Source of the DNA: Liolophura sinensis
Lineage: Eukaryota > Mollusca > Polyplacophora > Chitonida > Chitonidae
Reading direction: 5' to 3'
Length of the DNA: 64,000 bases
Assembly: GCF_032854445.1 (NCBI RefSeq)
Contig: NC_088303.1
Location: 28,311,265-28,375,264 of the forward strand
Of this stretch, positions 13,293 through 25,624 are shown one piece after another. A model generated the notes under the pieces. The model ran no database searches and was not told the origin of the DNA. It was given only the letters and a program-made list of their open reading frames with translations. Made by a program: the position numbers and the translations under genes. The number at the start of each line of letters is the position of its first letter. The stretch's first letter is position 1.

Positions 13293-14801
13293 ATCAAGTG
13301 CCATATGTATCAGTACTTACTGAGTCACTACCAACTCTCAACATGTATACATGTACAAGTGTTACATTTATCAGCATGCGTACCACTACATCTGGTTTCA
13401 CTATTTAACACATCCAAGTGTCAACGTAAATGTACAGAATTTACCAGGTCAGAAACTAAATGCTAACTACAGGCTTTGACATCAGACTGAGATTTGTTAG
13501 AAAACACGGACAAACGGCAATAAACAAGAAGGCACTAAGGGAAACACAAATACTCCTTCCAAACACCTAAACCATCCAAGGTGACAGTTTCAGGAGAAAA
13601 TTACTGGTATTATTGTGTCCCTTTGCAGACACACCTGTCAAACAGTTTGTTAGCTTATTTCAGGTGAACCACAGCAGGATACATTAGCAAAATGACAGTC
13701 TTCACAGTGTCTTCCTGTCCGCCCTGCTGATGACAACCTACATGTACCTGTTTGATCAGGCAGATCTCCTGCCCCAGGGGAAACACATAGCTCAGTCGAA
13801 AACAAAAAAAAAAAAAAAAAAAAAGTCTAACTAAGGTTTCAGCGACTCGCAATAGGTGAAAAAGTACCTGTATGTGAGAAAAGGTAATTTCCAACAGGTA
13901 AACCAGGTATGCCCAGTCAGGAATGGAGAAATGAGACATGAAAATCTGGTGTAATTGTATAAATACTAATAAGTTATGTGTTTCGTTTGACACAAATCAC
14001 CCTATCCCACCCCTGGGGCCTAGTCTTAGCTTAATACTCAGAGGCAAGTGTGACAGTTCCTCATATTTCAACGGCTTTTTTAAATAGCTTTGATAAATTA
14101 CACGTAAATGAAACATAACTTATCAGTTAGCTCTGAAAGACTTTGTGCCCATTTGTTGTTGCTAAGAATGTTTGATTTAGCATATTTTGATACCATTATT
14201 TTTTTTTTCACACCTGACAAATTTATTTATACATATATATATATATATATAAAAGTATATATATTACATTTACTTTTCAGGTACTTTCTTCATTTTAATT
14301 ACTTGCATGTTTTCCTGGTTATTAAAAGTTAAACAAATAAATCTGATGTTAATATTTAATTATGATACATCTGAGAAACATTTCAGAGAGAACAAAATTT
14401 TGAGAGCCTGTAATAATAATTTGTTGTGGAACAGGAGATGCACAACACAGAATAGGCGATTTAAGCTTAGTTCTCACATAAAACAGCTCATATGAATCAG
14501 GCGACCAAGCATAAAACCACACTTTGTTTTGTCACAAATAAAATTATTTTCATTAATTGTCTAATTCTTAGGGGTTTTAATCTGCACTGATTGTACCAAG
14601 ACATTTCATGAATCTCGTGGTTTTGAGACAGATGGCTCTGAGAGTTATCCCCCTTAGATCATACACTTTCACGGGATATACGTGTACTATGGTGATGTTC
14701 ACAAAATGTTTGCCTTCTAAGAACTTGCTCCATAAATATGTGTATTGTACATGTACATTTATTATTATTTGATTATACAGGATTATGTATATTTAAGAAA
14801 T
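13293..14801. other. Intron-like sequence, no gene seen
   Basis: Contains an A run of about 21 at 13804-13824 and an AT tract at 14232-14252. Nothing coding recognised. Confidence 0.4.
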
Positions 14802-14910
14802 AATGTTCGCGTCAGGGTAGTCTGATGGTAGTTTTACATCAAATCGATGTGGAAGAGTTTACAAATTTTAGGTCTAAGGCGACACCTGAGACTACCCTGA
14901 TGCGAACATT
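14802..14910. mobile_element. 109-bp foldback (MITE-like) element
   Basis: Inverted 22-bp termini AATGTTCGCGTCAGGGTAGTCT (14802-14823) and its reverse complement (14889-14910) differ at one position. The 65-bp centre has no ORF. No clear target-site duplication seen. It could fold into a hairpin if transcribed. Confidence 0.55.
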
Positions 14911-16366
14911 GAACTATTCTATTACCTTGGTACCAGCAAAATGTTTTCGTAATTATAACAAAAACGCCATTGCAGTATAGACTAACAGCAAAAAATGCCC
15001 CCACTTTCCCTGACACGTTTTCGTCCAACCAAATGTTTTAAAGGTGCGTGACCTAATTCTGGACGAAACCATGATGTGTTTTACAGGGGGTGTTAAAATG
15101 CAATGCTAAATATTATGACTTCAAAATATTTATGATATCTGCTTCACAACTAGGATAGAATAATAAAAAGAATATGTGTGTTTCTCGAAAACAATTCCGA
15201 CTATAAAATATAGCACTATGAAATAAAACATCTGCAGGGTTGCTTTCATATTGTCCTGCTTTCAGCTAAGACGCTGTTATCAGGGAAGGCTTCGGTGAGA
15301 TAGGCACGGTGTCAAACAGCGACCACACTGACAGTGAGCCGGGGAGGTCGCTCATTGCTGGCAGCAAGAGTTTGGGCAGGTCAAAAGTTTTCCCAAACTC
15401 TGTCTGACATAGCTAAAGCGGATGGAAACTTCTGGCATCAGCAAAACGACAAAGAAAGTGAGGAGTTCAACTGTTTAAACGTAATTAAAGTCTGAATTAC
15501 GTAAAAAAAAAAAATAAATGAATCACACAAAAATAGGTTAACAATAGTTTGATACTGAATTTTATTTAGTTTACTTGTGTAAATGCTTTGCGGTCATGTT
15601 GGTCATTCTGTATCAAATTCAATTTGATTAACGAATGTTGAAATAATGGAACACTTCAGTTCACATTTTCAATTCAATGTTAATTTCTCAACATATGTTG
15701 ATAAATAACAAAACAATAACAGCATCATAGATATGTGTTTATGCTAATTACAAGTAAGCAAATAAATATATTATAATTTATATGTTGAAGGTATCATGAG
15801 GATAAACATGATTTGTGTTTATAGTACTGTGAAATACAATGGATGGCTATCACAATTTAAATTTGTAATGACGCAATCTGTACAAAGTTATATGTACATT
15901 AAACCTGCCCCGTGCACATGTTTCACTCAGTGCGCCGTACCAGTTACGTAAAATATATGCGTCACACTCATGCATAAAGGTGATGTACCAAATTTGAAGA
16001 TCTGGGTCAACGGCAATATATTGACGGCAGTCAGACAATAGCGTTTGTGGAGAGAAAACACGAGTAAACGGACTGAACATTGTGAAAAAAAAACAAAACA
16101 ACAGTTTAACACGGATAAACATCAAACAAGGATTGGGAGTTGAAAAGGGCGATCTGCAGCCAGTCCGCTACCCAGAGGATGTGAAGTTGATGTGAACTGT
16201 GCTGTTATTTATTGTTGCATTGTTGAACAACCCTCAAAAACTTTGAGGCGTGACTGAAAACTGGGATTTTGCCATTTGTATGGTATTCCTACTGTTACGT
16301 GTAACATTATAGTCGACAGCGTCAGGCATTTGCACTGGGAGTGGCGTGATTGACATGGGAATATTT
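14911..16366. other. Unique sequence next to the recombinase fragment
   Basis: Moderately CpG-containing at 15290-15430 and 15905-16080. The minus-strand ORFs at 15850-16125 overlap each other and have no domain; some may belong to the same dead element as the recombinase. Confidence 0.35.
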
Positions 16367-16705
16367 TCACTCAACGGCATTTTCACTTTCAGCATTTTCT
16401 GATAACACACTTGAAGCATGCAGGATATCGCTTATTTCCCGGCGTTTTGAAACGGACGGTTTGGTGACATAACTCCGTACACTGCATTCATTGCGGTGGG
16501 CTGTCAGAGACATTATGTCCATCACAAAAACCCCGGCATCAGCAAGAACTGTGGCTGTCGTAGCCCGGACGCAGTGACTCGTGTACCGACGGCTAAGTTT
16601 TGCATCGCAGGAAATATCAGACATCATGGATCCGATCGTTTTGTGACCCATTGGTTGATTGCCATACCATGGTTTGTGGTTAACTAGAGTGTTCAGGAGA
16701 GGCCG
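16367..16705 (-). pseudogene. C-terminal part of a Crypton-like tyrosine recombinase
   Basis: The frame begins after a pyrimidine-rich acceptor-like site (CTTTCTTTCAG) and reads RPLLNTLVNHKPWYGNQPMG, then about 93 residues to a stop. The WY..QPMG block followed by YTSHCVRATTATVLADAG and TAHRNECSVRSY matches the catalytic half of eukaryotic tyrosine recombinases of the Crypton/DUF3504 type. In the conserved order it shows His-x-x-Arg (HCVR), a second His (AHR) and a Tyr (SYV). This fold cuts and rejoins DNA through the Tyr. The N-terminal half and the first catalytic Arg were not found, so it is a fragment, a last exon with distant partners, or a domesticated remnant. The unbroken frame is notable. 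Confidence 0.6.
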
Positions 16706-16740
16706 CTGAAAGAAAGACTCGCAGGAAGAGTTATCAGGTC

Positions 16741-16892
16741 CGTATGTAAAAAAAAAAAAATTTTTGTTAAACCATTATTGTCTCTTATTGTACAGCATTC
16801 AAATGTCCCTATGGGCTTTAAATTATCTGTAACCTGATACTTTTCTCCTTTAAAATAAACGTTCGCTCCAACAGAAAAAATAGCCATTTTGT
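16741..16892 (-). CDS. Small ORF upstream of the tyrosine-recombinase fragment, unknown function
   Basis: An ATG in strong context (ACAAAATGG) opens MAIFSVGANVYFKGEKYQVT followed by DNLKPIGTFECC and an NNG turn, then runs into an oligo-T tract (plus-strand A run at 16748-16760) encoding Phe residues. The first 45 or so residues have balanced composition and look like a small beta-rich domain. It sits less than 100 bp upstream of, and on the same strand as, the recombinase fragment, so it may be the first exon of the same element or gene. No family recognised; could be chance. Confidence 0.25.
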
Positions 16893-17217
16893 TTCTTTGT
16901 TTATATTTGTTGTCTGCTTTATTCGATGTAAACAACAACCTCTATCCACTCATAGAACTACAATAGGCCCGTCCAGAAGTCAAACGCTTCTGTCTCGTGA
17001 TCGGGGTATCTAACGACTCAGATAATGTACATTTGGCACAATGCCAAGCAGTGCGTTGCATGTAATAAAAAGGAATCGAAGGGTAACAGAGTTTTGATTT
17101 TGTGTAAAAAGCTGTTAAGCATGGGTGGGGGGTAAAAGGTAGAGAGTGTATGGGAGAGATAGAGCAAATAGGAGAAAATCAGACTGCATGATTTCAAATT
17201 CTGGCTAAATCTATGGT

Positions 17218-18513
17218 GAATAATGACAGCCTGCTTCATAATCCAGGGGAAGGTGGATTCAAATATGGTACATAAGATGATTGGTCTGGGGCTGGTGAAT
17301 ACTGAGTCTACTTCACAAGCCAGGAGGATTCACATATGGCACATAAGATAAGTGTGGTCAGAGGCTAATGAATAATGACAGCCTGCTTCATAATCAAGGG
17401 GAAGGTGGATTCAAATATAGTAAATAAGATGATTGGTCTGGGGCTGGTGAATACTGACAGTCTACTTCACAAACCAGAGAGAGGTGGGTTCACATATGGC
17501 ACATAAGACCATTGGTCTGGGACTGGTGAATATTGACAGCCTACTTCACAAACCAGAGAGAGGTGGGTTCACATATGGCACATAAGATGATTGGTCTGGG
17601 GCTCGTGAATACTGACAGACTACTTCACAAGCCAGGAGGATTCACATATGGCATATAAGATGATTGGTCTGGGGCTGGTGAATACTGACAGTCTACTTCA
17701 CAAACCAGAGAGAGGTGGGTTCACATATGGCACATAAGATGATTGGTCTGGGGCTGGTGAATACTGACAGCCTGCTTCACAAACCAGAGAGAGATGGGTT
17801 CACATAAGGCACATAAGACCATTGGTCTGGGGCTGGTGAATATTGACAGCCTACTTCACAAACCAGAGAGAGGTGGGTTCACATATGGTACATAAGATGA
17901 TTGGTCTGGGACTGGTGAATATTGACAGTCTACTTCACAAACCAGAGAGAGGTGGGTTTACATATGGCACATAAGATGATTGGTCTGGGACTGGTGAATA
18001 CTGACAGCCTGCTTCACAAACCAGAGAGAGGTGGGTTTACATATGGCACATAAGATGATTGGTCTGGGACTGGTGAATATTGACAGCCTACTTCACAAAC
18101 CAGAGAGAGGTGGGTTCACATATGGCACATAAGATGATTGGTCTGGGGCTGGTGAATATTGACAGCCTACTTCACAAACCAGAGAGAGGTGGGTTTACAT
18201 ATGGCACATAAGATGATTGGTCTGGGACTGGTGAATACTGACAGCCTACTTCACAATCCAGAGAGAGGTGGGTTCACATATGGCACATAAGATGATTGGC
18301 CTGGGACTGGTGAATACTGACAGCCTACTTCACAATCCAGAGAGAGGTGGGTTCACATATGGCACATAAGATGATTGGCCTGGGACTGGTGAATACTTAC
18401 AGCCTGCTTAACAAAACAGGAGGTGATTTTGCATATGACACATAAGATGATTGGTCTGGGGCTGGTGAATACTGACAGCCTACTTCACAAACCAGGGAGA
18501 TGGCACATAACAT
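17218..18513. repeat. Minisatellite, 79-bp unit, about 16 copies
   Basis: Units start with TTGGTCTGGGGCTGGTGAAT at 17433, 17512, 17591, 17664, 17743, 17822, 17901, 17980 and so on to 18375, mostly exactly 79 bp apart; 73-bp variants lack part of the AGAGAGAGGTGGG segment, and the terminal units are more diverged. Variants (GGGGCTGG/GGGACTGG; CATATGGCACATAAGATGAT) alternate irregularly. Confidence 0.95.
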
Positions 18514-20676
18514 GGGTTACTTGTTTTAGATACTAACAGGTGCTTTTTAGCACACTACTTATTTATGAAACCTATAATATTTTGAGCGAAAATTCAGCAC
18601 ATCAAAACTACAGTCTTAGAACTGAAAAACATTTCTGTCTGTTTCTTCTATTTGTTTAAGAAGAATTACGTTAACAGATGTGCAGACATTTCTGGACAGG
18701 AAGAAAAAAGATTATCTATCACATGTGACTGGTTAGCAAAAAAAAAAAAGGAATTATCTGGCATACATGTAGTAATGCAAGCTTGGGAGCACCACAGCAA
18801 TCTCATACACCTGTATACCAACAATACTTGGTATGCCAGTGTACAGGTGGTTGCACCTCCTTAATGCCAGATGTACAACCACTCTCTAATATTGCATTGT
18901 TTCATATCAACACTTTAACAATTTTTCTCTATTTATCCTCATGTACTAGATCAAAAAGTGGTGGCTGAGTGTTGTGTGCTGTCAAGCATACAGATAAAAA
19001 CCATATTTTTCGTGGGCTTGCCTGTCAGTTTGCCCTTCTGGCCACTCATACATTAGGTAGCATTCTTTCCCCTCCCTCCAGTGTTGACTTTATGCTACGT
19101 TTGCTGACCTTTACTTGAACAACCAGCCCTTCTCTCTGGTATGTTATCAGTGTTTACCTATGATATATGGACAGAGGTGTATGTACTTCTCCACACACCT
19201 GTACATCAAGCCTACTCACTCTACAGTCTGATGAGAAAATGATTTCAAGGAGACCAGGTACTTAGAAAAATGTTAAAACTGAAAGTATTTGCAGTAAATA
19301 TTCTAATTTTTTGAATGAAGGAAAATATAAAATGAGTTAATTACAATTCCTTGCATATACATACACATGAATGCGTGTGGCTATATTATTTACTTTTCTG
19401 TAATAATCTAATGTGCAATCAGTGGCTTACAGATACATGCCATTGTATCTTAAAGCAAAACTACTAAAAAAAGTACACATACATGTACAATTTAAGAAAA
19501 AAATTTTGTTTCTTAATTTCAATTTATTTCTTTCCCTTTTGACTAGACTCACAAGTACAAGTAATAAAAAAACATTAATGATCATTTTCAGAACAATCAC
19601 TCAGTGAATTCAATGCTGTCTCCTGTTCATGGTCTAGTTGATATTTTAAGCCTCATTTTGCACAAATTTCTAGCCTTCTGAAAAACTGTCGAAGTTGTTG
19701 TGAGACCGTGAACATTACGAGGTTAGGGGATGGGGGAGGGCATGGTTTGGGCGTCAATTGTCAGGTGGGAAATAAACTCAGCCCCATTACCTAGCCAGGT
19801 GACAGATGCTCCTGTGACACAGGCGTGCTGATGACAATGGCAACAGCTAGACAATACACTGGAGGCACTGATACCACCCTTCAACCCTTATTCTCTCCCC
19901 TTGTTATCAAAACACTTTTGCCACGGTCCACAAAAAAGGGCTCTTTGGTTCAGCTTTTGATTCCTGAGGAATTAAGCCGCCGAAGTCTGATTTTGACTGA
20001 GGTGAATGAGTTACTGAGAGCATAAAGCAAAACTTTGACAGCAGGCCTAAGGGTAGGAGTGCCTTTCTCATGTTCACTCAAAAGAACCAGCAATGAAGGG
20101 ACCTTGATTTGACCTTGACGTGACCTTGACTTGATCTCAACATACATATCATAAGGTGACTGTCTCCCTTGAACAGGTACAGGTACAATGTATATGTACT
20201 TTACCCTTATGTCTACCCATTGTACCAGTGACACTGTGCCATGATAAGGGTGTCAGGCAGCCTGTATGAAGGATAATTTACACCTAGACCATGTCAATTT
20301 ACTACACTGCCTCCAGTAATATAAGATAAAGACTTTGTAACAATGGACTGTTAATTGACCTTTTTGGCATTTTTTAATTCTTACATGTATTTACGGAATA
20401 CATTTAATTGTGATCTCTTGGCTGCTGCCTTTCATCTCCATGGTTTCTTTTCTCGTAAACCGGGCAGTAGTTTATATATTTGTAGATAACATATTACAAA
20501 CTTACTATATTAACTTCATTTTTCTCTTATATGACCATAGACTGGTTTATGAAATTAAGCCATATTGCAGGGCAAATGACTTCATTTTAGCGAGAGGAAC
20601 AGGTTATAGGGCTTTCGTCAGAACCCATTAGATCCCTCAGCCAACAAGGCCGGGCCTTAAGATGTCTAGTTTTGCG
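18514..20676. other. Intron-like sequence, no gene supported
   Basis: The stretch 19690-20060 is less AT-rich; its plus-strand frame (19825-20025, ending PEELSRRSLILTEVNELLRA) is the most protein-like piece but has no recognised family or splice sites. Confidence 0.35.
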
Positions 20677-20912
20677 GCCTCATTGGGTCAGATGGTTGAA
20701 GTGCTGGCTTGCTGCAGCCTGTGACCACTGTTTCGCCTGCGGCTGTAAGTCAGGTGGTTACTCAGGTATTCACAAAGGGAAAACGTTGGCCGGTTTATGG
20801 TTCCAATTAATTTACCTTCCTCCACCTATAAACTGCTGTCATTTACAAGAAAAATTTTTTCAGTACAGCATTAAACACCAGTCAGTAAAATAAATAAATA
20901 AATAAACGAAAA
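20677..20912 (+). mobile_element. tRNA-derived SINE, family E
   Basis: Head GCGGCCTCATTGGGTCAGAT has an A-box-like TGGGTCAGATGG; a body of about 150 bp follows and the 3' end is CATTAAACACCAGTCAG plus AAATAAATAAATAAAC, the same type of tail as family A. The B box is degraded. Confidence 0.6.
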
Positions 20913-21174
20913 ACTACTGCACACTACACGAACACCATTAAACATGTATTTGAAAAGAAACATCTTGATATTTATTTTAATCATGCAAAGTATATGTACA
21001 TGTGAATGTACACATAAATATTCCCACTGCTACATGTTTACTGTAAAAGACTACACTGTGAAAAATACTTGCATATGAGAAAGATACCCGGCCATTCATA
21101 TATACATGTACCTTAACTGATGTATTTAACTGATGTATTCACACCTACATGTAGCTATGGCAAATTACATTGTA

Positions 21175-21392
21175 TTTATTTATTTATTTGATTGGTGTTT
21201 TACGCCGTACTCAATAATATTTCACTTATACGATGGCCAGCATCATTGTAGGAGGAAACCGGGCAGAGCTCGGGGGCAACTCATGACCATCTGCAGGTTG
21301 CTGACAGACCTTCCCATAGCGACCGCATTGGTAAGAGACTCCTGGGTCATTATGCTGAGCTGGCGCTCTAACCGACTGAACCTGGGAGGCCC
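21175..21392 (-). mobile_element. SINE family A with 14-bp target-site duplication, internal deletion
   Basis: Flanked by CAAATTACATTGTA at 21161-21174 and 21393-21406, a perfect duplication that fixes both ends. It runs from the TTTATTTATTT tail through the body to the head (CTCTAACCGACTGAACC then GGGAGGCCCC). About 45 bp between TTCCCAT and AGCGACCGCATTGG is missing relative to the full-length copy at 52920. Confidence 0.95.
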
Positions 21393-22034
21393 CAAATTAC
21401 ATTGTAACATATACATGTATAGTAACAACATGTTTAATCTATCCAGAAAACACCAAACTGAATTCACAGGAAGAATTTGATATACCTGATAGGTTTAACC
21501 ATGGATTAACTACATTATCTGTACATGATCAATAGGTTTACAAATATCCCCAAAATGATTGATCTATGCAGGCTTCAGCATAGCTACAGAGTCTGTATGG
21601 ATCATGAAAAGCTTGTGGAACCCTAAAGGGAGATAATTCAGCAATCAGTGCAGGTTTACATGTTTTGAGTGCAAACAAACAGTTGTACATGTGGTGATGT
21701 AGTGGCGATGACAAGACATATACAGTATGTGTGTGCACAGTGACATAATACATGTGGTGTGTTGCCTGCAGTTTATACACAATATTATGTCCAAGCATAT
21801 AACTCCTTCGTATTCACACATACATGCGACTGGCTCCAACCACTGTATTAAGTACATAAGAGACCACAATGATAATTCAGGTGCAGTGTTCATAAATAAT
21901 ACGTGACAAAACATCCCTGATTGCTTTACCTGGCCTACACAATTATCATTATTTCATATACATGTACGTAGCAGCATGAGGATTATATTTCTAATAGGCC
22001 GCAAATAACAACATTGATCCTTGATCACGACTCA

Positions 22035-22165
22035 AAGGTGTCTCCTTGTGGCAGTCCGGGCACAATGAAGCCATAGTGTACTTGTATAGTGCTGCTTCGC
22101 TGAAATGCCATGCCTAAGACGCCAGACACATCCTACCTGGTCACATTTTACATTAATGCTGACCA
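22035..22165 (-). mobile_element. SINE family B fragment, diverged
   Basis: Internal piece matching the copy at 24233: GTGTCTCCTTGTGGCAG, TAGTGCTGCTTCGCTGA, then a degraded stretch to CTGACC. Both ends are missing. Confidence 0.5.
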
Positions 22166-23335
22166 ATATATTTATATAGTGCTGCATTTATGCCAACCAA
22201 GGTTACTGATTTTTTTTTTACACGATTTACAAGATTTATACAGGGAGGTTTATGCAGTGAGATTTATACAAAGTTATTGCTGTATATTCACAAGTCATAT
22301 ATAAGCCTGTCACAAGTGACATACATGAAGGAAAACTTGTTTTAATCACAGCCCCTCTAAAAGCATGCAGATGCTGTCATGGAGAACATACAACCAGGGA
22401 AACAAACTCCAAAATGGGGATGATTTGGTTAAAAAGAACAAAGGAAGCTGTAGGTTTAGGACATTCAATACGGAACAGTTTTACTGCCGCATCTTGCAGA
22501 CTACTGAACCCACAGATATCTGTCCACGATCAGTAAATTTACACCAAACTACAATAGACAGTGTCAGAGTATTTATTTACTCCAACACCTATATATCTTT
22601 TCGCTTAACAGGGAAAGCCATGTGGGCTGGGGAAAAACAGAATAGAGAACAGAGTTTTATTTCAACCATTAGATGTAATATTATATATTAAGTGACACAA
22701 CGGCTTTCCAGAATCCATTTTCACATATAATGGTTCATTGTTGGCAAGGTCACACATGCTTGATCATCATTTAGTTCAAACGTTTCTGCTTACTCCAGAG
22801 AAATCCGATTAAATTACCTTTCACCAAATAAAGAGTAGAGCAGTATCTAACAAGGTAGAATCCTCCGTAACTGCGCCTTCCTATGTTAAATTAAGAAGTT
22901 ACATGTAGATACATGCACATTACAATGGAAAACTTTGTGACAAAATGCTAGATATTATTTAAAGTTCTTGCTTAACCATCAAAACCTGATAATCGTTACA
23001 TACATGTAATCTGCTAACTGACGTCAAGAAGATCATCTTAGAGTTGTTATGCCATGACATGAACATTACTGCTTACCACTGCCCTCACTTCACCCAAAAC
23101 ATCAATCATAAAACAGCCATGACATTATAGGGTTTCTTCCGGGAAGAATACCTAGGATATTCCACACAGGTTCCTTGTGTCTGGTGACAGGTTTGTGGAG
23201 GTTTATGTCTCCAGATGTAGAAAGGTCAAGGAGACCTTAAATTGAGGTTATCTAAAGAGAAAATTAAACTTTGTCCCTTATCCTTTGTGCTTCAGTGTGA
23301 AATATGTGCATTGTAGGCATGATACAAATCAGACA

Positions 23336-23617
23336 TCAGGGCCTCAACTCAACACTGAGGCTCTGAGTTCAAGTCCAGCTCATGCTGGCTTAATCATTCT
23401 CTGGTCGTACGTGGAAAGGTCTGGCAGCAGACTGTGGATGGTCGTGGGTTTCTTGATTTCCTCTCACCATAATAATGGCTGCCATTGTATAAGTAAAATA
23501 TTCTTAAGTATAGCATAAAACATCAATCAAATAAGAACTAGATAAATAAATAAATTAATCACTAAATAAATAAATAAATCAATAAATAAATAAATAAATA
23601 AATCAGACAATAAAAAA
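23336..23617 (+). mobile_element. SINE family A, diverged, with long AAATA tail
   Basis: Has the B-box segment GAGTTCAAGTCCAGCTCATG, the GGATGGTCGTGGGTTTC body, the AAGTAAAATATTCTTAAGTA 3' end, and about 80 bp of imperfect AATAAATA repeats as tail. Confidence 0.85.
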
Positions 23618-23828
23618 ATTTCTCTTTTGCTGGCTACATGTACAATGTAAGCAAATGCCAAAATACTAAGCCAAACACACATTTTGCACTATGATGGCTA
23701 CGTAACATGCAAGAGCAGTCCATCTTCTGTAGAAAATCAAGTTCAATCTCAAACACCCATCCAATTCCATTGGTTGCTGCTGACCTTTAAGACATTGCTC
23801 AAGGGCAGATTTGACATCTGCTGTGACG

Positions 23829-24056
23829 CTTATTTATTGATCTTAATGGTGTTATGAGCTGTACTCAAGAATATTTCACTTATAAGTCTGCGACCATCAT
23901 TATAGATGGTGGAAACAGGTCAGAACCTTGGGAAAACCTGCAGCCATCTGAATGTTGCTGGTGGAACTTCCCATGCATGGCAAGAGAGAAGTCCTGCATG
24001 AGCTGGATTTGAACTATCAGTGACTGAATTGATGAGAGTCCGATCCACTGTGCTGT
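23829..24056 (-). mobile_element. SINE family A, old diverged copy
   Basis: Many substitutions, but CTCAAGAATATTTCACTTAT, TGTTGCTGGTGG.ACTTCCCA and TGAGCTGGATTTGAACTATC follow the family order. The head end (GATCCACTGTGCTG) is degraded. Confidence 0.75.
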
Positions 24057-24232
24057 GTTAGAATGTCATATCCTCTGTCACAATGTCAAAAAATGGCATG
24101 AAACTCCAAGCACATGAAATATCTTAATGCCAATCTTTGTCCTTCTGGATGAGTGGTATTCCTCCCTGCAAATCCATGTATCACCCGCTTAACAATTGAA
24201 ATTCCATGTTCTTTCTTGACTGTGATTTGGTG

Positions 24233-24585
24233 AGTGAGTGATTGAGTGAGTGGGGTTTAACGTCGTACTCAACAATTTTTCAGTCATATGACGACGAAGG
24301 AATCATTAGGGTGCATGTACGTGTAATGTGCCTCCTTGATGCAGGACGGATTTCCACCGCTCTTTTATTTAGTGCTGCTTCACTGAGACGACTTACCGAA
24401 GGCAAGTAAGCCGCCCCGCCCGAGCCATTATACTGATACGGGTCAACCAGTTGTTGCACTATCCCCTTCATGCTGAACGCCAAGCGAGGAAGTTACAACT
24501 TCCTCTTTTAAAGTCTTAGGTGTGACTCGATCAAGGATTGATCCTGGATCTACCGGTCCCGAAGCGGACGCTCTACCAACTGTGC
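24233..24585 (-). mobile_element. SINE family B, full length, 16-bp target-site duplication
   Basis: Flanked by perfect TGACTGTGATTTGGTG at 24217-24232 and 24586-24601. On the minus strand it begins with a tRNA-like head (A-box-like AGTTGGTAGAGCG, B-box-like GGATCAATCC), has a body of about 250 bp, and ends AGTACGACGTTAAACCCC followed by a CACTCACT-type tail. Its last 48 bp resemble the 3' end of family A although head and body differ. Confidence 0.92.
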
Positions 24586-24770
24586 TGACTGTGATTTGGT
24601 GTCGGATGGTTGGAACACTGGAGTGGAATATATCACTGCATCATGATTTAGTTATATGAAAAAGCATTACGTTTGAGTAGAAAAATATTATCTTGAAAAT
24701 TATGAGCACAAATACGAGCAGAAGAATTTGCAGAATCTGTGGTGAGTCAAAAACAGTATATGCATTATAA

Positions 24771-25072
24771 AGGCGAGGCTGAATGATGATCAGCCTCATG
24801 GTGAAGATGAATGATGATTAGCCTCATGGCGAAGATGAATGATGATCAGCCTCATGGCGAGGATGAATGATGATCAGCCTCATGGTGAGGATGAATCATG
24901 ATCAGCCTCATGGCGAGGCTGAATGATGATCAGCCTCATGGCGAGGATGAACGATGATCAGCCTCATGGCAAGGATAAATCATGATCAGCCTCATGGCGA
25001 GGCTGAATGATGATCAGCCTCATGGTGAGACTGAATGATGATCAGCCTCATGGCGAGGATGAATGATGATCA
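24771..25072. repeat. Minisatellite, 28-bp unit, about 11 copies
   Basis: Unit GATGAATGATGATCAGCCTC plus ATGGCGAG, repeated from 24771. Variants alternate GGATGA/GGCTGA and GGCGAG/GGTGAG. It starts about 170 bp from the 5' end of the family B SINE. Confidence 0.95.
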
Positions 25073-25624
25073 CCAAGAAATGCTAACTGCTAAACAAGAG
25101 GCAGTTTTCCTGATAATGCTACAGTCATAATTTTGTTCTAGCTATGTCTTTTATGAGCACAAACGCACCAAAGTGTGACATGCTATTGGATAAGAACAAA
25201 GGAGTACATGGCTGTGGACTGCTTTGTTGGAGGCGGCAAGGAGTTCCTGAGTTTACAAGTTCAATCCACAGTAAAAGGTAGAAATGAAAGGTTGACGTCT
25301 AAATATTTAGAGCGCTACATGTCGTCCATGTATGCAAGTCTGAAAAGTCAAAAAGAAAACATCAACCTTTTGTTATGAAAAGCAATATAAATTCTCTGAC
25401 ATGAAAACCAAACAGGGAGAAAATAGGCTGATGCCTCCTTGACTGCAGTCATTGAAAAGTTTTTTGAAATATAAAACTTTAGGATGGTGTAGGGTTTACT
25501 ATCAAGTTACCGAGAGAGAACCCACACACAAAGAAAGCTGTCTGTGTTTATAGTGATAGTGTCTGGCATGTCTGGCACGTGATGCTATGAAACCAGACTC
25601 TATGTATGTATGTATCTACATGTA

